Below, in pieces: positions 1 to 10,890 of a DNA stretch of 64,000 bases. Source of the DNA: Phytophthora hibernalis (taxonomy: Eukaryota; Oomycota; Peronosporomycetes; Peronosporales; Peronosporaceae); NCBI GenBank assembly GCA_012656075.1, contig JAAKBF010000037.1, positions 124,001 to 188,000 on the forward strand. Reading direction: 5' to 3'. The position numbers and the translations under genes were made by a program. A model generated the notes under the pieces. It saw nothing but the letters and a program-made list of their open reading frames with translations, made no database searches and was not told the origin of the DNA. Positions within the stretch are counted from its first letter, which is position 1, and every line of letters starts with the position of its first letter.

Positions 1-1290
1 ACTGGGAACCAGTCTGATCACGATGGCCCTCAATTAGCGAACGCACCATTTCCTCAATGACAACCAACTGCTTCTCGTGGATCTTGGAGATGGCCCTTTC
101 GCCATCTGACTGTTAGCACTCAGCCGACTTTGCGTAAGGACCTGGAACTGGTCTCTCATGAGTACCATTTCCTTCTGACAACGCCGCCAAAGGCTCGGTA
201 ACGAACCGGAAAAATCGTCTAGGTACACATTCTTCACCGGAAACAGCTTGGAGCCTACGAAAAGGGGCTTTCTACTCACTAAGCGTGTCGAGAGCGCTTT
301 GCCGAGGTACTTGATAAGAACCTGCGCATCCATGGTTGCAGACATGATGACAAGGCGGAGGTGGGGGTGATCTTTAGCTGCAGTTTCAGCAATAGCAGTA
401 GCAGGTCAACGTCCATGCTGCGCTCGTGCACTTCGTCCAGCACCAAATGCGTGATTTTGCTCAGTGCCTCTGGATCATGAATAATTCGCTCAACCATATA
501 CCCCGTCGTGACATACGTGATCTTGGTCTTGCTAGAGGTCATCTGCTTCTGGCCAATCCTGTAGCCGATAACTTTTCCTACTACGCCATCCTCTTCGAAC
601 TCGTTTCCCTCTCGCATCTTAGCTACAGTGTTCGCCAATTCAATGGCAGCGATTCGTCGGGGTTGTGTCACGTAAATGTTAACAGGACGCTCGCTTGCAG
701 CATCATCTCGAACCCATGAGTCATACAAAAACTGAGGCACTGATGTGCTTTTACCACAACCAGTTTCGCCTTGATGATCGTTAGTTGATTTTGCGCCACA
801 TTTTCCAGGATTCTCTCTCTATGAGCAAATACTGGCAAAGTCTTCATCAATCCTTTCAGGCTCACTGGTTTCACAGGTTCAGGCTCTGGAACATGAACAT
901 ACCCAGCACCTTCGCGCACGGCGCTATCAGTTCCCAGCTTCTTTGCAACCGAGGAAGGCATCAAACCCTTCACAGAACGAGGATCAAATGCCGGCGCTGA
1001 AGCCTGGAGATTGGACGGTGGTGGACCAGGTGGCAATGGGGGCAACTTGTCTCGCTCCTCTTTGGATGGCATCGGCATGGCTGACACGGAAGAAGAGAGC
1101 GCAGACGCAGGTGCATTAAGATAAGATGGCAATACTAGATCTGGAGGAAGAGAGGGCGCGACAACTACACCCGGTAGTAATCCCGCTTCCGATTCATCAT
1201 CACCAAGGGCAGTACTTTGGAACATGGCACTTTCCAATGCGGTGAATGCAGCGCTTTTGATAGTCGTGGTAGCATGCACTACCCCGCTGG
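1..1290 (-). CDS. DEAH-box ATP-dependent RNA helicase domain (partial, frame-broken)
   Basis: DHX29/DHX36/DHX57-like superfamily 2 RNA helicase, missing its C-terminal part beyond the left edge. Motifs seen in order on the minus strand: a Ser/Pro-rich linker, then LPVFAHRERIL before motif I, a Walker A (GETGCGKST) split by a lost G in a GG/GGG run near 755-760, motif Ia QPRRIAAIELA, Ib YVTTGYMVERI, motif II DEVHERSMDVD and motif III MSATMDAQ near 335-350. At least two further one-base shifts lie near 360-400 and 100-120, after which the frame SKIHEKQLVVIEEMV continues to the edge. All motifs keep consensus residues, so the breaks look recent or artefactual. The ORF appears continuous with the PIN domain upstream through one base at a GGGG run near 1278. 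Family call is confident; substrate is unknown. Confidence 0.85.
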
Positions 1291-3285
1291 AAGCACAATC
1301 AGCGCCTTCATGCGTTGCATTGTAGCACGAACGTACGTGTAGTGAGTCCAAAAGAGATTGGTGTTGAGAATTTCAGGAAACAACTTCATCACCGGTTCTA
1401 TCTCTTTTCGAGTAAATCCTGAGGCGTTTTTCGGCGGCCTTTTCGTCTTCGGAGTTGTCCTTTCACCATGTAATAACATATAGCATACTTCAATGAATAT
1501 TTCCCCGAAAAATACGTAGCGCAACCCGAATTCTGCGGCAGCTTGTTACCCACGACAAGTCGCAACTGATGAAGCTGCTTGAGGGTCTCCACGTAGCCGC
1601 CCACGGCCGCATATACCTCCATATTCAAGAATTGTTCCTGAAAAACGACATGATTTCTAGGTGATGATTTCTTCTTGGACAAGTCAACCGCCAGCGAAAT
1701 CAACGACGTTAGCAACAAGAGCTCCAGCATTCGATCACCCAGTAAGTTTGTCTTCGTCAGATAGACGCGATCTCGTTTCCACAGTACAAGCAGCGAGTAC
1801 ACGATGTTCTTCACGGCAAGCCCCTTCTTGTCCGGCTTGCCCAGCATACCAGCTAGCTGACCCGCCTTGGGGCTTCCACCATTGGGGTCCTGGTACAACA
1901 GGAAGAACACTAGAGAGCGAAGCATCCGATCCACCGCACGGGCAGAACGTCCCTGCACCGGGACGGAGATAAACGGCCGAACACAATCTATCGGAGCCAC
2001 GGTAACTTCCACAGTCTTGTCGATTGTCATCTCCTGCACCACCGGTGTATCAATATCAAATACGACAAGTGCCTTGCCGGTGCTTGGAATTCATCCAGCG
2101 ACTTGTCGACAAGTCCAGGGACTGACGCCAAAGGATCAAATCTCTGACTGAGCCCACGTCCTTGCGTTTCCAGGATGTCGATCGCCATCGGCGGGTAATC
2201 CATCTGATCAATTAATCGTTTGTAAAACTTCATCTTCTTGTTCGGCAGCACCGGCTCGATCTTGATTGGGAAATTCTTCAAGAATGCCGCGCCATGGCCA
2301 TAAAAGCGATAAATTTCAAACAGCGCTCGCAAGAAACCCTTCTTGTCAGCTTCAATCTGACTTAAAAAGGGTTCTCCAAAGTCGGTAAATGCTCCGCCAC
2401 CCATCTGGCCGCATCCACCGGATACAACGAGGTAGATGCCTGTTTCCGCTGCACAGGAAAGTCCAACTTCTCCGCCATGCCAAACTCGTTGTCCAACAGC
2501 AGCGTGAAGTCGTTACCACAGAGCAGCGCCAAGTCCACGAGCTGCTCCACCTCGAGCCCGAGCGAATCGGCCACCAGTTCGGGCGAGAAAATCCTCGCTC
2601 GAATCTTCATCTGCTCTGGCTGCTGCTCATCCACATAGAAATTCAGTTTTCCAAACGGGATGTACCTCACCCCGCTCATGACGAGAAAGTCCGAGTCTTC
2701 CGCCAAGACCGCGAAGGCCTGCCCCGTGCGCACCAAGTTGCCCAGTTCTTCATCGGCCTCTCGTGTCGCCGTCTGGACGCCAATACCGTGTTTCTTCAGC
2801 ACGCCACGCAGCTTCTCTCTCGCGAACGGGAACCTGCCGTTCGTCTGCAGCAGCGTCTTGGCTAGTTGGTCTGCAGTCGTCTGGGTGGTCGTCTCCCTGC
2901 CAAAAGTAATATACTCGTCACGAATCATTTTCTGCAGGGTCTCGATCTGCTGGGTCTTTTGTAGTGCGCGGTCCTGCAGGCAGTGACCCTTGCGGTGGCT
3001 CTCCCCACCGAAGCACTGCGGAGGGTCCGTCACGAACACGAGGCGGACGTTGCGCGTCTTGAGCTGCGTCAGCCACTGGTCCACATGGCGCTCTAGTCGC
3101 AGTGTACAGCCGCCCAGCAGTAGCCACGCGGGGGACGCGTCGTTCTCGTGGTACAACTGCTCGCACAGGTAGTAGAGAAAGCCTACGAAGTCCACGGCTA
3201 GCGTCACATCGCGCAGATCCGACTGCTCCACAGACGTCTGCGCCTCGTGCTGGCGGCAGAAGCGCGTGAGGCCACGCACGCCCAT
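1279..3285 (-). CDS. Asteroid-like (XPG/FEN superfamily) PIN nuclease domain protein
   Basis: Begins MGVRGLTRFCRQH at 3285, the usual start of XPG/Asteroid proteins. Visible family features are AVDFVGFLYYL (N-terminal acidic site), the XPG-I acidic cluster EADEE, the EDSDFL motif and GNDF, in that order over the first 300 residues. Asteroid homologues are PIN-fold proteins related to FEN1, often of uncertain catalytic activity; here the acidic residues are kept. The frame shifts near 2365 (one T missing in a T run), about 2080-2095 and about 1500-1525, but the peptide stays coherent throughout and shows no other stops. The last frame ends LIVLPAG with a stop at 1279-1281; one extra G in the adjacent GGGG run would carry it straight into the helicase linker. 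Start chosen because an oomycete Inr-like element sits 9 bp upstream. Confidence 0.8.
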
Positions 3286-3293
3286 GACGACAG

Positions 3294-3309
3294 GAGAAAC
3301 AAAATGACT
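3294..3309 (-). promoter_or_regulatory. Candidate oomycete Inr/FPR core promoter
   Basis: On the minus strand AGTCATTTTGTTTCTC lies immediately upstream of the ATG at 3285. It resembles the oomycete initiator (TCATTYY) followed by a T-rich flanking element. The very short 5' leader this implies is common in oomycetes. No transcript evidence. Confidence 0.5.
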
Positions 3310-3312
3310 TCA

Positions 3313-4144
3313 GCTCAACTCAGCAAATTCCGCACTGGTGGTTGCGGAAGGATTCCGACCCAGAACATGTCATTCATGTGGGTGTTTGCATTCTGTGACA
3401 GGTGAACATTCTACAATCACTCCTTGCTGGGAAAATAATCAAGAAGTTTTTTAGTTAGAAATTACTAGCGGTACAAACCACCCAACCCCAGAGAAAGGGG
3501 TGAAAGCCAACTCGCTCGGCAAACCAAAACAACGCCTGCGGTTTAAAGATCCGGGGCTTAAATCAAGGACCAAGCAGGGTCACACCTAGCTCAGCTTAGA
3601 GTTGTGTCACCGCTCTCATGGTTTTCAAGGTGAGGCTCGGGTGTAGTTTCCCTGTCGGACTTTCATGATATGATACCTCCTCAAGACGACTTGAAAGTGT
3701 ATATGATGCAGAAAAAGAGACCAGGTCCCCCATACAAGTATTAAGTTTCAGTATATTCTGGTGTACCTGTAACACGCGTCATTTGAGTTTGAAATAGTGA
3801 AATGTATTATGTGAGGGCTACGGAAAGACAAAGTCGCGCGTTGAACGAAGCTGAAATTCAGGCAAGAATACAGAGGCGACAAGAAAGGGGGTTCACAGAC
3901 TGTACCCGCAAACGTCGGCGTAAGCTCGGCCGTTGCCGTCAACCAAAATTCTAGCCGAAGATAGCGATTACCTGCGCTCAACCGTATACTACTTGAAGTA
4001 ACTATTGAAAATCATACGTAGCCCCAGTAACCTCGGAGTCAAATGTGATTGGCTAAAAGAATGGGAGCAATTTCAGTCAGTCTGCAAAGCTCCGCGTCGC
4101 ATCACTGGGCGCGGCCTGGAGTGATCTGTTCGCCGTGTTCGCTG
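3313..4144. other. Intergenic stretch without recognised gene
   Basis: No ORF here has a recognisable motif. The part at about 3470-3740 has mixed composition and a few short direct words but no clear LTR ends. The 77-codon minus ORF at 3748-3981 has no family signature and is not called. Confidence 0.5.
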
Positions 4145-5038
4145 TCAGATGGGGTACGCGTATGGCGCGTCGTCCTTGGTCTCTTCCATGTCAGGCGAAA
4201 GGAGCCTCGCAGGTGCCTTCGCCTCCTCATCAATTTCCATTATATCCGAATCGTCCCCTTCGCTGTCAGAGTTCGCGAGCGGCCTGTACTGTCCCAGTGT
4301 CCCCATGCGCTGAAACCTCTCAAATCTCTTGGAAGGCTTCATCTTGGTCTTGCTCATTTTGCCTGTCGGCTTGGCTGCCGCTTTCGCGGAGGCTTGGTTG
4401 CGTGGCTTGGTGGTCGCCGTCTTCACAGACACTGGCTCCGTCGATTCACCGCACGCAAGAGTCCTCGCCGCCGGTTCCGGAAGACGTTTGGTTTCTCCAT
4501 CGCTGCTGTTTCCTTGGGCTGGGCCTCCTCGCGCTTGGCTTTCCGTGCATTGGCCTTCGCAGCTTTAGACTTCTTGGCCTCGTGGACCCGAAATCTCTCG
4601 GCGTCTGCCGCTCCTACCGTCTTATCGCTTTCAGCCGCTGCCCCTCCGCCGGTTCTGTAGTTCCCTGCGCTGTTTGGCAATGGTTGAGTCGAAACCTCGG
4701 TCCGCATTTAGATCAGGTGCAGCTTGCAGCTGCAGTCGCGTTGGGACTGGCTGAGTTGGTAGCTGCGACTTGAGTAGCTCCACCAACTCCTACATCGATG
4801 CCACCTGGAACGCAAGTCTTGGCTCTGGGCGAATGGGAGCCACCTCCTCGTCCAACAATCGTGTATGCTTCGATTTAATCGCAGGCAACTTTGTGGTAGC
4901 AATGATGCACTTCAAAAACCATGCGTAGGGCTGAGGCACCTGGAGCATGGTCGTTGCAGCTGCCGTTGGTAGTGGTGAATGGTGACGTCGCAGCTCCCCA
5001 TTATGATCCGTGTGACCTGTTCCAGAGCCGCTGGGCAT
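4145..5038 (-). pseudogene. Lysine/alanine-rich putative nuclear protein, broken
   Basis: Unrecognised. Starts MPSGSGTGHTDHNGELRRHH at 5038, with a plausible folded segment (PYAWFLKCIIATTKLPAIK). The frame continues through an in-frame TAG near 4793 into a leucine/glutamine stretch (ELVELLKSQLP), then a highly basic Ala/Lys region resembling nuclear or ribosome-biogenesis proteins (HEAKKSKAAKANARKAKREE) and an acidic tail (SDSEGDDSDIMEIDEE) near the end. One-base shifts occur near 4645 and near 4485 (AAA where AAAA restores the frame). Because the peptide is coherent across breaks it is annotated as one gene. The TAG is not explained by a homopolymer error, so real inactivation is possible. 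Function unknown. Confidence 0.45.
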
Positions 5039-5232
5039 GTGCGCTGCGCGAACCGGATTGTGTGGTAGGTATGTAAAGCTGGGCGTGTCGTTCTAAGTGG
5101 TGACCGAAAAGCTGAGCTGAAGACGTTGAACCGGATACAAGAAAAGCTGTACGTCGAGGAAAGACCGACGAAGCAAGCAGAAGGAGGCCCTCCTAAAGTC
5201 TCGGCGATTACTCGAAGTCAGACTCAACCAGT

Positions 5233-6509
5233 TTGCCGAGTTCGATTCGCCGAAGACGAAGAAAAGACCCAGCGATCAAATCGGCACCCGACGTGCCAGT
5301 AAAGTACGATTCGCCGAGTCTACCCGACAATGATTGCCCAGTCGACGAGTTCGAAATGGAGTACCAACCTCCAGAAGCTCAGCGAGTAGTAGAGCAGGGC
5401 AGAGCTTGCTCAGAACGTCAGGAACTGCCAAATGTTGAAGACGTCAATCCTCTAGTGGTCCAAGCTGAGCGACGAGGCCGGATATCAACGGCGCAAGACG
5501 AAGAATGCCGATGGTCTGGCCTAAAGAAATATTTGCGAGGTGAATTCGATGAGCTCACTCGGCGAAGAGCCGGCGACGCCGGCAAAGTAGCCGATAACTT
5601 GTACTCAGCGAGGACGGCCTACTATATTACATGAGCCGTCGCAGAGAGCGAGGTAGACCCGACGAGCACGACACGAAGCTAAGAATGGTAGTACCAACTA
5701 CACTCATCGACGAAATCTTGGCGAATTGCCATAACTCCATTGAAGGAGGACATCAAGGTATCGTCAGGACTTATCACCGAGTGAAGGCCGATTACAATTG
5801 GATCGGTCTGTATGCCGACGTGGTCAAGCATGTGCAAACCTGTGAAGATTGTAACACCAGCAAGAGCAAGCCTCAACTTCGCGGATATTCGCCAGGTAAC
5901 GTCGTCTCCGATCGACATTTCCAGATTGTGTCGATGGACTTCGTTATACCATTGCCGAAGACTCAGCGAGGAAACACGGCTCTCCTGCTATTCCAAGACC
6001 ACTTCACCGGGTTTGTCATCGCTAAGGCGATGGGCGATACTGGGACACTCGAAGTGGCTTAAGCATTTGAAGAGTGCATATTCCGTCGATTTCGCGCACC
6101 ATCGCTCATCCGACACGATCGAGACCCAAGATTTATGAGCGAAGTCTTTCAGACATTCTCGGAAATGATGCAGTCTTGGTCCCGAGCTACACTGAGTTAC
6201 CGACCACAAGCGAACGGGCAGCAAGAACGCAGTGTGAAAACCATGATACAAACGGTGCGTGTCTACGTGGAAGACCCGCTTCTAGCTGACTGGGACAACA
6301 TCGCTGAGAAACTAGTCTATGCCATCAACAATTTGAGAGATTCGACTCGGCGAGAAACACAATTCTACTTAGTGCACGGTTGGGACGCCCAGTCAACACT
6401 CAAATCGATGACATCCTCCATTCGCCGAGTCTCGAAAGACTCCGCGAAACAAACCACCTCAGCGAAAGCTACAAAATGGCGTCGGGAAGCTAACCGACAA
6501 CGGAAATAG
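5233..6509 (+). pseudogene. Ty3/gypsy pol fragment: H2C2 finger and integrase
   Basis: The first frame ends about 5634 and is followed by the integrase zinc-binding domain (GGHQGIVRTYHR, then CEDC about 5830-5860) and the integrase core. Catalytic D (MDFVIPLP) lies near 5935, a second Asp in RHDRDPRFMS near 6115-6135 and the Glu in NGQQERSVKTM near 6225. A stop at 5632-5634 and another near 6060 (LEVA then TAA) break it, and one frame change joins 5631-6062 to 6135-6509. The domain order and residues match oomycete gypsy integrases. It would insert the element's cDNA; this copy is dead as annotated. Confidence 0.85.
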
Positions 6510-6702
6510 CGCTCAAACTAGCCTATGAGTACCAGCTGAAGGAAAAGGCCCGGCGACCAAAGAACACAACGACTCGCTGAGTCGGAGCGAGCAGAAAGTT
6601 ATACCGAATGACTCGACGAGTGAAGAGACAGCTGAAGCGAACAATAGTGACGGACTTGTCGAACCAAAACGGTCGCTGTTCAAGATTGTAGACCAAGTCT
6701 GG

Positions 6703-7065
6703 TTGTTCATGGAGCGCGTCAAACCAGGCCTGAAGAAGAAGCTAGCCCATCGATGGCACGGTCCGTTCCGGATCAAGGAGAAGATCGAGGAGTTCGCCTA
6801 TGAGCTGAAGCTGCCAGACAAGAGTGGCTACCGGTTCTACCCAGTAGTCTACGTGTTCAGACTAAAGAAAGTGACCGAGCTCGGCGAAAGGCCTACGACT
6901 TCGCTAGTCAAAGGGCTCAGCGAAACCGATCGATTGGATTTCGACGAGGAACTGCTGCCAGAAGACAGTTGGGAACCTGACGAACGGACTGATCGATATG
7001 AAGTCGAAGCCATCCTTAGGGACGAAATGCCAGTACGGATCGAGCCCAGCGCCGGTTTCTGGTAA
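6703..7065 (+). pseudogene. Integrase C-terminal SH3-like and chromodomain-like tail
   Basis: The segment ERVKPGLKKKLAHRWHGPFRI then YELKLPDKS and PVVYVFRLKK is the SH3-like region seen after gypsy integrases. It ends with YEVEAILRDE, the start of a chromodomain (YxVExIL), followed by only about 15 residues, so the chromodomain is short or degenerate. Chromodomains tether integration to modified histones. The frame is open for 120 codons from 6703, though the true upstream join to integrase (6510-6702) is shifted. Confidence 0.75.
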
Positions 7066-7290
7066 AATAGGTGGGCTATGACGAACCCAGCTGGGAACCA
7101 ATGTCGAATTTATCGTGTGGAGGTCTTCTCTTCGACTATCTTCGACAAGAGAAACGTGAAAACCGTCTGCAAATGGTGTAAGTTGCAGACGAGTGTTAAA
7201 AGCTATTGCATTTGACAAAATACCACCGACCTGTGAAGACAAGCAGGCAGGTCGAGTGAGCGAAAGCTACTGCGTCAACTTATATTTTTG
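7066..7290. other. Spacer between pol end and antisense ORF
   Basis: Non-coding junction between convergent pol (plus) and antisense ORF (minus). AT content rises near 7275-7310. A convergent pair of transcripts would need terminators here; none is recognisable. Confidence 0.4.
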
Positions 7291-7421
7291 ATATTACGAA
7301 ATGGATGAGTACGGACCACATGAAGGAAAAGAAATAACTACCAAGACTCATCGAAAAACTGCAATTGGGTGAACTGGGAGTCTCAGCGAAACGACTGCTT
7401 AGGCCTCGTCGAAAATTTGCT

Positions 7422-10400
7422 CTAAATGAGAAGACCGACACGATTGGCCGGAGGCTGAGCATTCTCGTCACAAACAGGAGGCTCTGGTTCGTCGGGATCA
7501 GTGTCCTCCTGCAAGGCCCTCTCGACATCGCCGACGGAAAATTCCCTGGCGCAAACACTGGAAACTCTGGGTTGCGCGGACGGAAACACGTGTTGTATGG
7601 GTGCAACTCTGGACGAGTCACCCACCACATTCGCCAGGGTTCTTGAACATCCAAGTCCTTGAGCTCAGCGAATCAATTCGATCGAGACGGGAACATTGGC
7701 TCGTTGATCAACGAATATGTGGGACCGTAGGCTCAAAATAGAGCTCGGAGTCGAGACTCGGCGAAGGGCCTCGAGCTGAGCGAGAACTGACTGCAGCCCA
7801 GAGTGCCTCCTCGTAAGACTTCATGATGATCCGCAACAGGTCGCCTCGACGCTTACGCTCAAGAGTGTACACCGCCCACAACTCGTGAATGGCGGCGAAC
7901 TCCGACGCGGGCGAGCCTGGATTTAGGTCTGGGTGTAAACCCAACAAGACACTTGAATCCACGATCCAGTGATTCCTCTCCCAGAGAGCTACGAAAATCT
8001 TGGTACGGGAATCGTGAAGTTGCGACTCGTCAAATTCCCGTCTATCGCCCAAGAAATGAGTCCAAGCGTCACAAACGATCATCAAAGGAGACATCGATTT
8101 AGCCGACTTCTTCTTGGAATGCAGACGTTGACGGGCTGCATCAATCTCGCTTGCCGGGACGAAAATTGGAGTCTCCGGAAACTGGGCGAGAACTTGTTGG
8201 CATGGATGAGACGGGTTGAACACATCTATCCACTTGTGAAGCCCGTCGAGAGTAGTTGGCGTCGGCGCCACAGTAGACTTTCCTCCGATATCTAGCATCT
8301 TGACCGGAGAACGACAAGCCAACATTTTTGCCCAGCAACGCGCAGACCCATAATGATGGAACGATTCTGACGCATTGAAGGAGTCCCTCGAGCCTCACGC
8401 GCAACCGCCTGTGCCGCACGAGCACGCAGTGTCGTGATTGGCAATTGCAACGGTGCTGACAATTCTACCGTGCCAGGAGTCGGCGAAGGCTGACTCGGCG
8501 AAGGAGCGTTTGGAGTCTTCTTGGAGGACTTCGACGAGTGCAAACCCGTCGAACGTTTGTTGGAAGCCGGCGCCTTGCTTTTCGTAGACGATTTGGCGAC
8601 AGGAGCAACTGCCCGAACCGTTTTGGGTTTTGAAGCCTTAGGTTTGGCGGCCTGAGGGGCCGGGACAATCTTGCTCGACGACTTGGTACCAGAAACATCA
8701 ACAATCGATGTGTTCTTGGCTTTCTTGGCAGCTCGGCAAGAAGACTTGGGGGCTGCTCGCTTCTTCGACGAGTCCCTCGACGGAACGCGGAGCGTTACGA
8801 CAAGCATCAGCATAGCTCTGTAGCTTGCCACGTGGAGGCGCTCGGTCTGAGAGGATCACGGTGCTAGCTGACGATGAACAGCTATCTTCAGCCTCGACGT
8901 CCATAAGGAAATATCGATGAGACATTCCGCTCAACGAGCTCACAAGAGAACCACCCGGTGACGGCTGAGGAGTAGACAGTGAATCGCTGGTCTGGCTCGG
9001 CGAAATTCCAAGCTCAATGTCACAAGAGCCCCCCTCGCCGTGAGAAACACTCTTAGACCGGATCCGCTGGGGCCTGCCGCCGTCGGATTCGCTGGGTTAG
9101 AATACCGACGGAGGCGCTCGGCCGGAGTCAACATCTTCAGTGGCGCGCTCCTTGGCTGGGAAACCGAACGATGTCTCCGGTGGTGCGAAGCCGATTTGGA
9201 CCGTTTGTGGCGTGAAGAGCTCGGTTAAGATTCAAATGATACCGCGGGAAAAGATGAAGAAACCGACAACGCTGCACTCGCCGGGGTAACATTAGCCGAG
9301 CTCGCCGACACCGGAATCGCTGAGCTCGAAGATAACCCGCTCGACGAGCTCGCTGGACGAATCGAGAGAGTAACTTCACAGGACCGGCGCGAACAATGAA
9401 GCTTCAACGACTCGGCGAAGCGCTCGGCGAGTAGCCGACAAAGACGAGTGTTAATTTGGAGGTCCCTAGGATCCAGTCCCGGGACATCAACGCCACCCAG
9501 AGCAGCGACAGCCAAGTGCGGGTCGTATACGGGTAGCGACCGCGGTGAGCGATAATACGCTTCTGTCGCAGGACGGTACCCTGTAACGACTCGATCGTTC
9601 GACGAGCTTCGCGGAGAGCGTGGTCATCACCCGAGCAAAGCAAGACGATGGCCTCCTGGAGTTGGCGATATTATGTTGAGGCCACTCCGTGAAGAGTGGT
9701 GTGCTCCGCCTTGATCTCAATAATCTTCTGACCAAGCCTTGCACAAGTCCGGATGCGATTCTCGAGCTCAACCTGAAGCTTCTGAATGGACGCCTCGGCA
9801 GCTCGGGTCCGGTCGCATTGCTGAGCAATGATGGTCCGGGATTCCGCCGTGAGCTGGGCGATCGCCTTGTTGAACGATTCCGTCATCTCAGTTGAACGTA
9901 AAAAACTCGAGCGATAAATACCCAGCTCTTTGTGACGGTACCCAGCTGGTGGCGTAAGGAGGCTGACTCAGCGATTACAGACTCCATTCTCTTGTACCGA
10001 GCAGAAGCCACTCTCTTAGATTTGGCGAGCTTGGTCCGAAGCTCGGCGATTTCGGCAGATACATCCGGGAGAGGCACAACATCACGTTGCAACGCAGCCA
10101 AGATAGAAGCTGGCGATTTTGCCCCAAGAATGGCCTGGCGAGTTGAAGCGTCGGCGGGTGGAGGAGAACTGGTCAACAAGAACGAGACCAGCTGAGCGAG
10201 AGAAGCATCACGCTGTCTCTGCTCTTTCTTTGCTGAGCGAGAGCTGGACGAATCCCAGCGAGGCCAGCGGAATCGCCTGTCGCGAGATTCGCCGAGTCAC
10301 CGACTGGCTCAGCTAGGGTGTCTGAGCCATCAGCAATATCCACTGATGAGTCCAGCGGTCCCGGACGATCCGAAGTATCAGTTTGCTGGGGATCTTGAGT

Positions 10401-10490
10401 AGAGGGCGTCGGAGCTTGACTGGACCCAGCGACGGAAGGCTCCGGCGAGCCCAGCGAGTTTGTCAAGTCGACAAGATCCTGAGAATCCAT
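7422..10490 (-). pseudogene. Long antisense ORF of the gypsy element (about 1000 codons, frame-broken)
   Basis: Unrecognised protein on the strand opposite to pol, between integrase and the 3' LTR. Reading from the likely start MDSQDLVDLTNSLGSPEPS at 10490: a Ser/Thr/Pro-rich disordered N-terminus; a predicted coiled coil (AEIAELRTKLAKSKRV, KLQVELENRIRT; about 10090-9720); a leucine-rich patch (RLCRLLAERFAESLKLHC, about 9440-9390); a basic Lys/Ala/Pro/Ser region with nuclear-localisation character (about 8760-8480); and a globular C-terminal domain with several Trp (HKWIDVFNPSHP, WTHFLGDRREF, WERNHWIVDSS, about 8240-7760). At least six frame changes. Coding is supported by a second copy at about 44350 that preserves the same start and VDLTNSLGSPEPSVAGS. 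It may act with gag or in regulation; that is speculation. Confidence 0.6.
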
Positions 10491-10890
10491 CGATGAGTCG
10501 ATCAGTGGGTCTGAAGCGAAGAAACTTGGGCTGGAGGTCCAATGACGTGCGAACAGCGCTTCTACGGCAGCGATCGAGGAAGATGACGACACCTGAGGAG
10601 AAAATGAGCTCGCTGTGAAGAACCGACTCGACGAGGCGGCGGTAGCTGTAGGGGCGCAACGGGAAGCTGCTAAGCGCACACACGCGGTGGGTTAGATTAC
10701 CATCGGCGAGGACAAGGATAATACCAAGCGCGGGAGGCGTACCTGGTCACCGAGAAGCAGTGGCGTCCTCGACAGGCTTACTGAAGATGACAGAACTTGA
10801 CCCGACGAGATTTCCAACTGAAGGTAAGTTGTAGAACGGAGTGATGGTCGAGACACAAACCATCCTGGCTCGTATCACGCCCGGGGCAGT

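Noticed and set aside
4049..4773. Plus-strand ORFs of 200 codons
   Set aside because: Shadow of the Lys/Ala-rich minus-strand gene; no motif.
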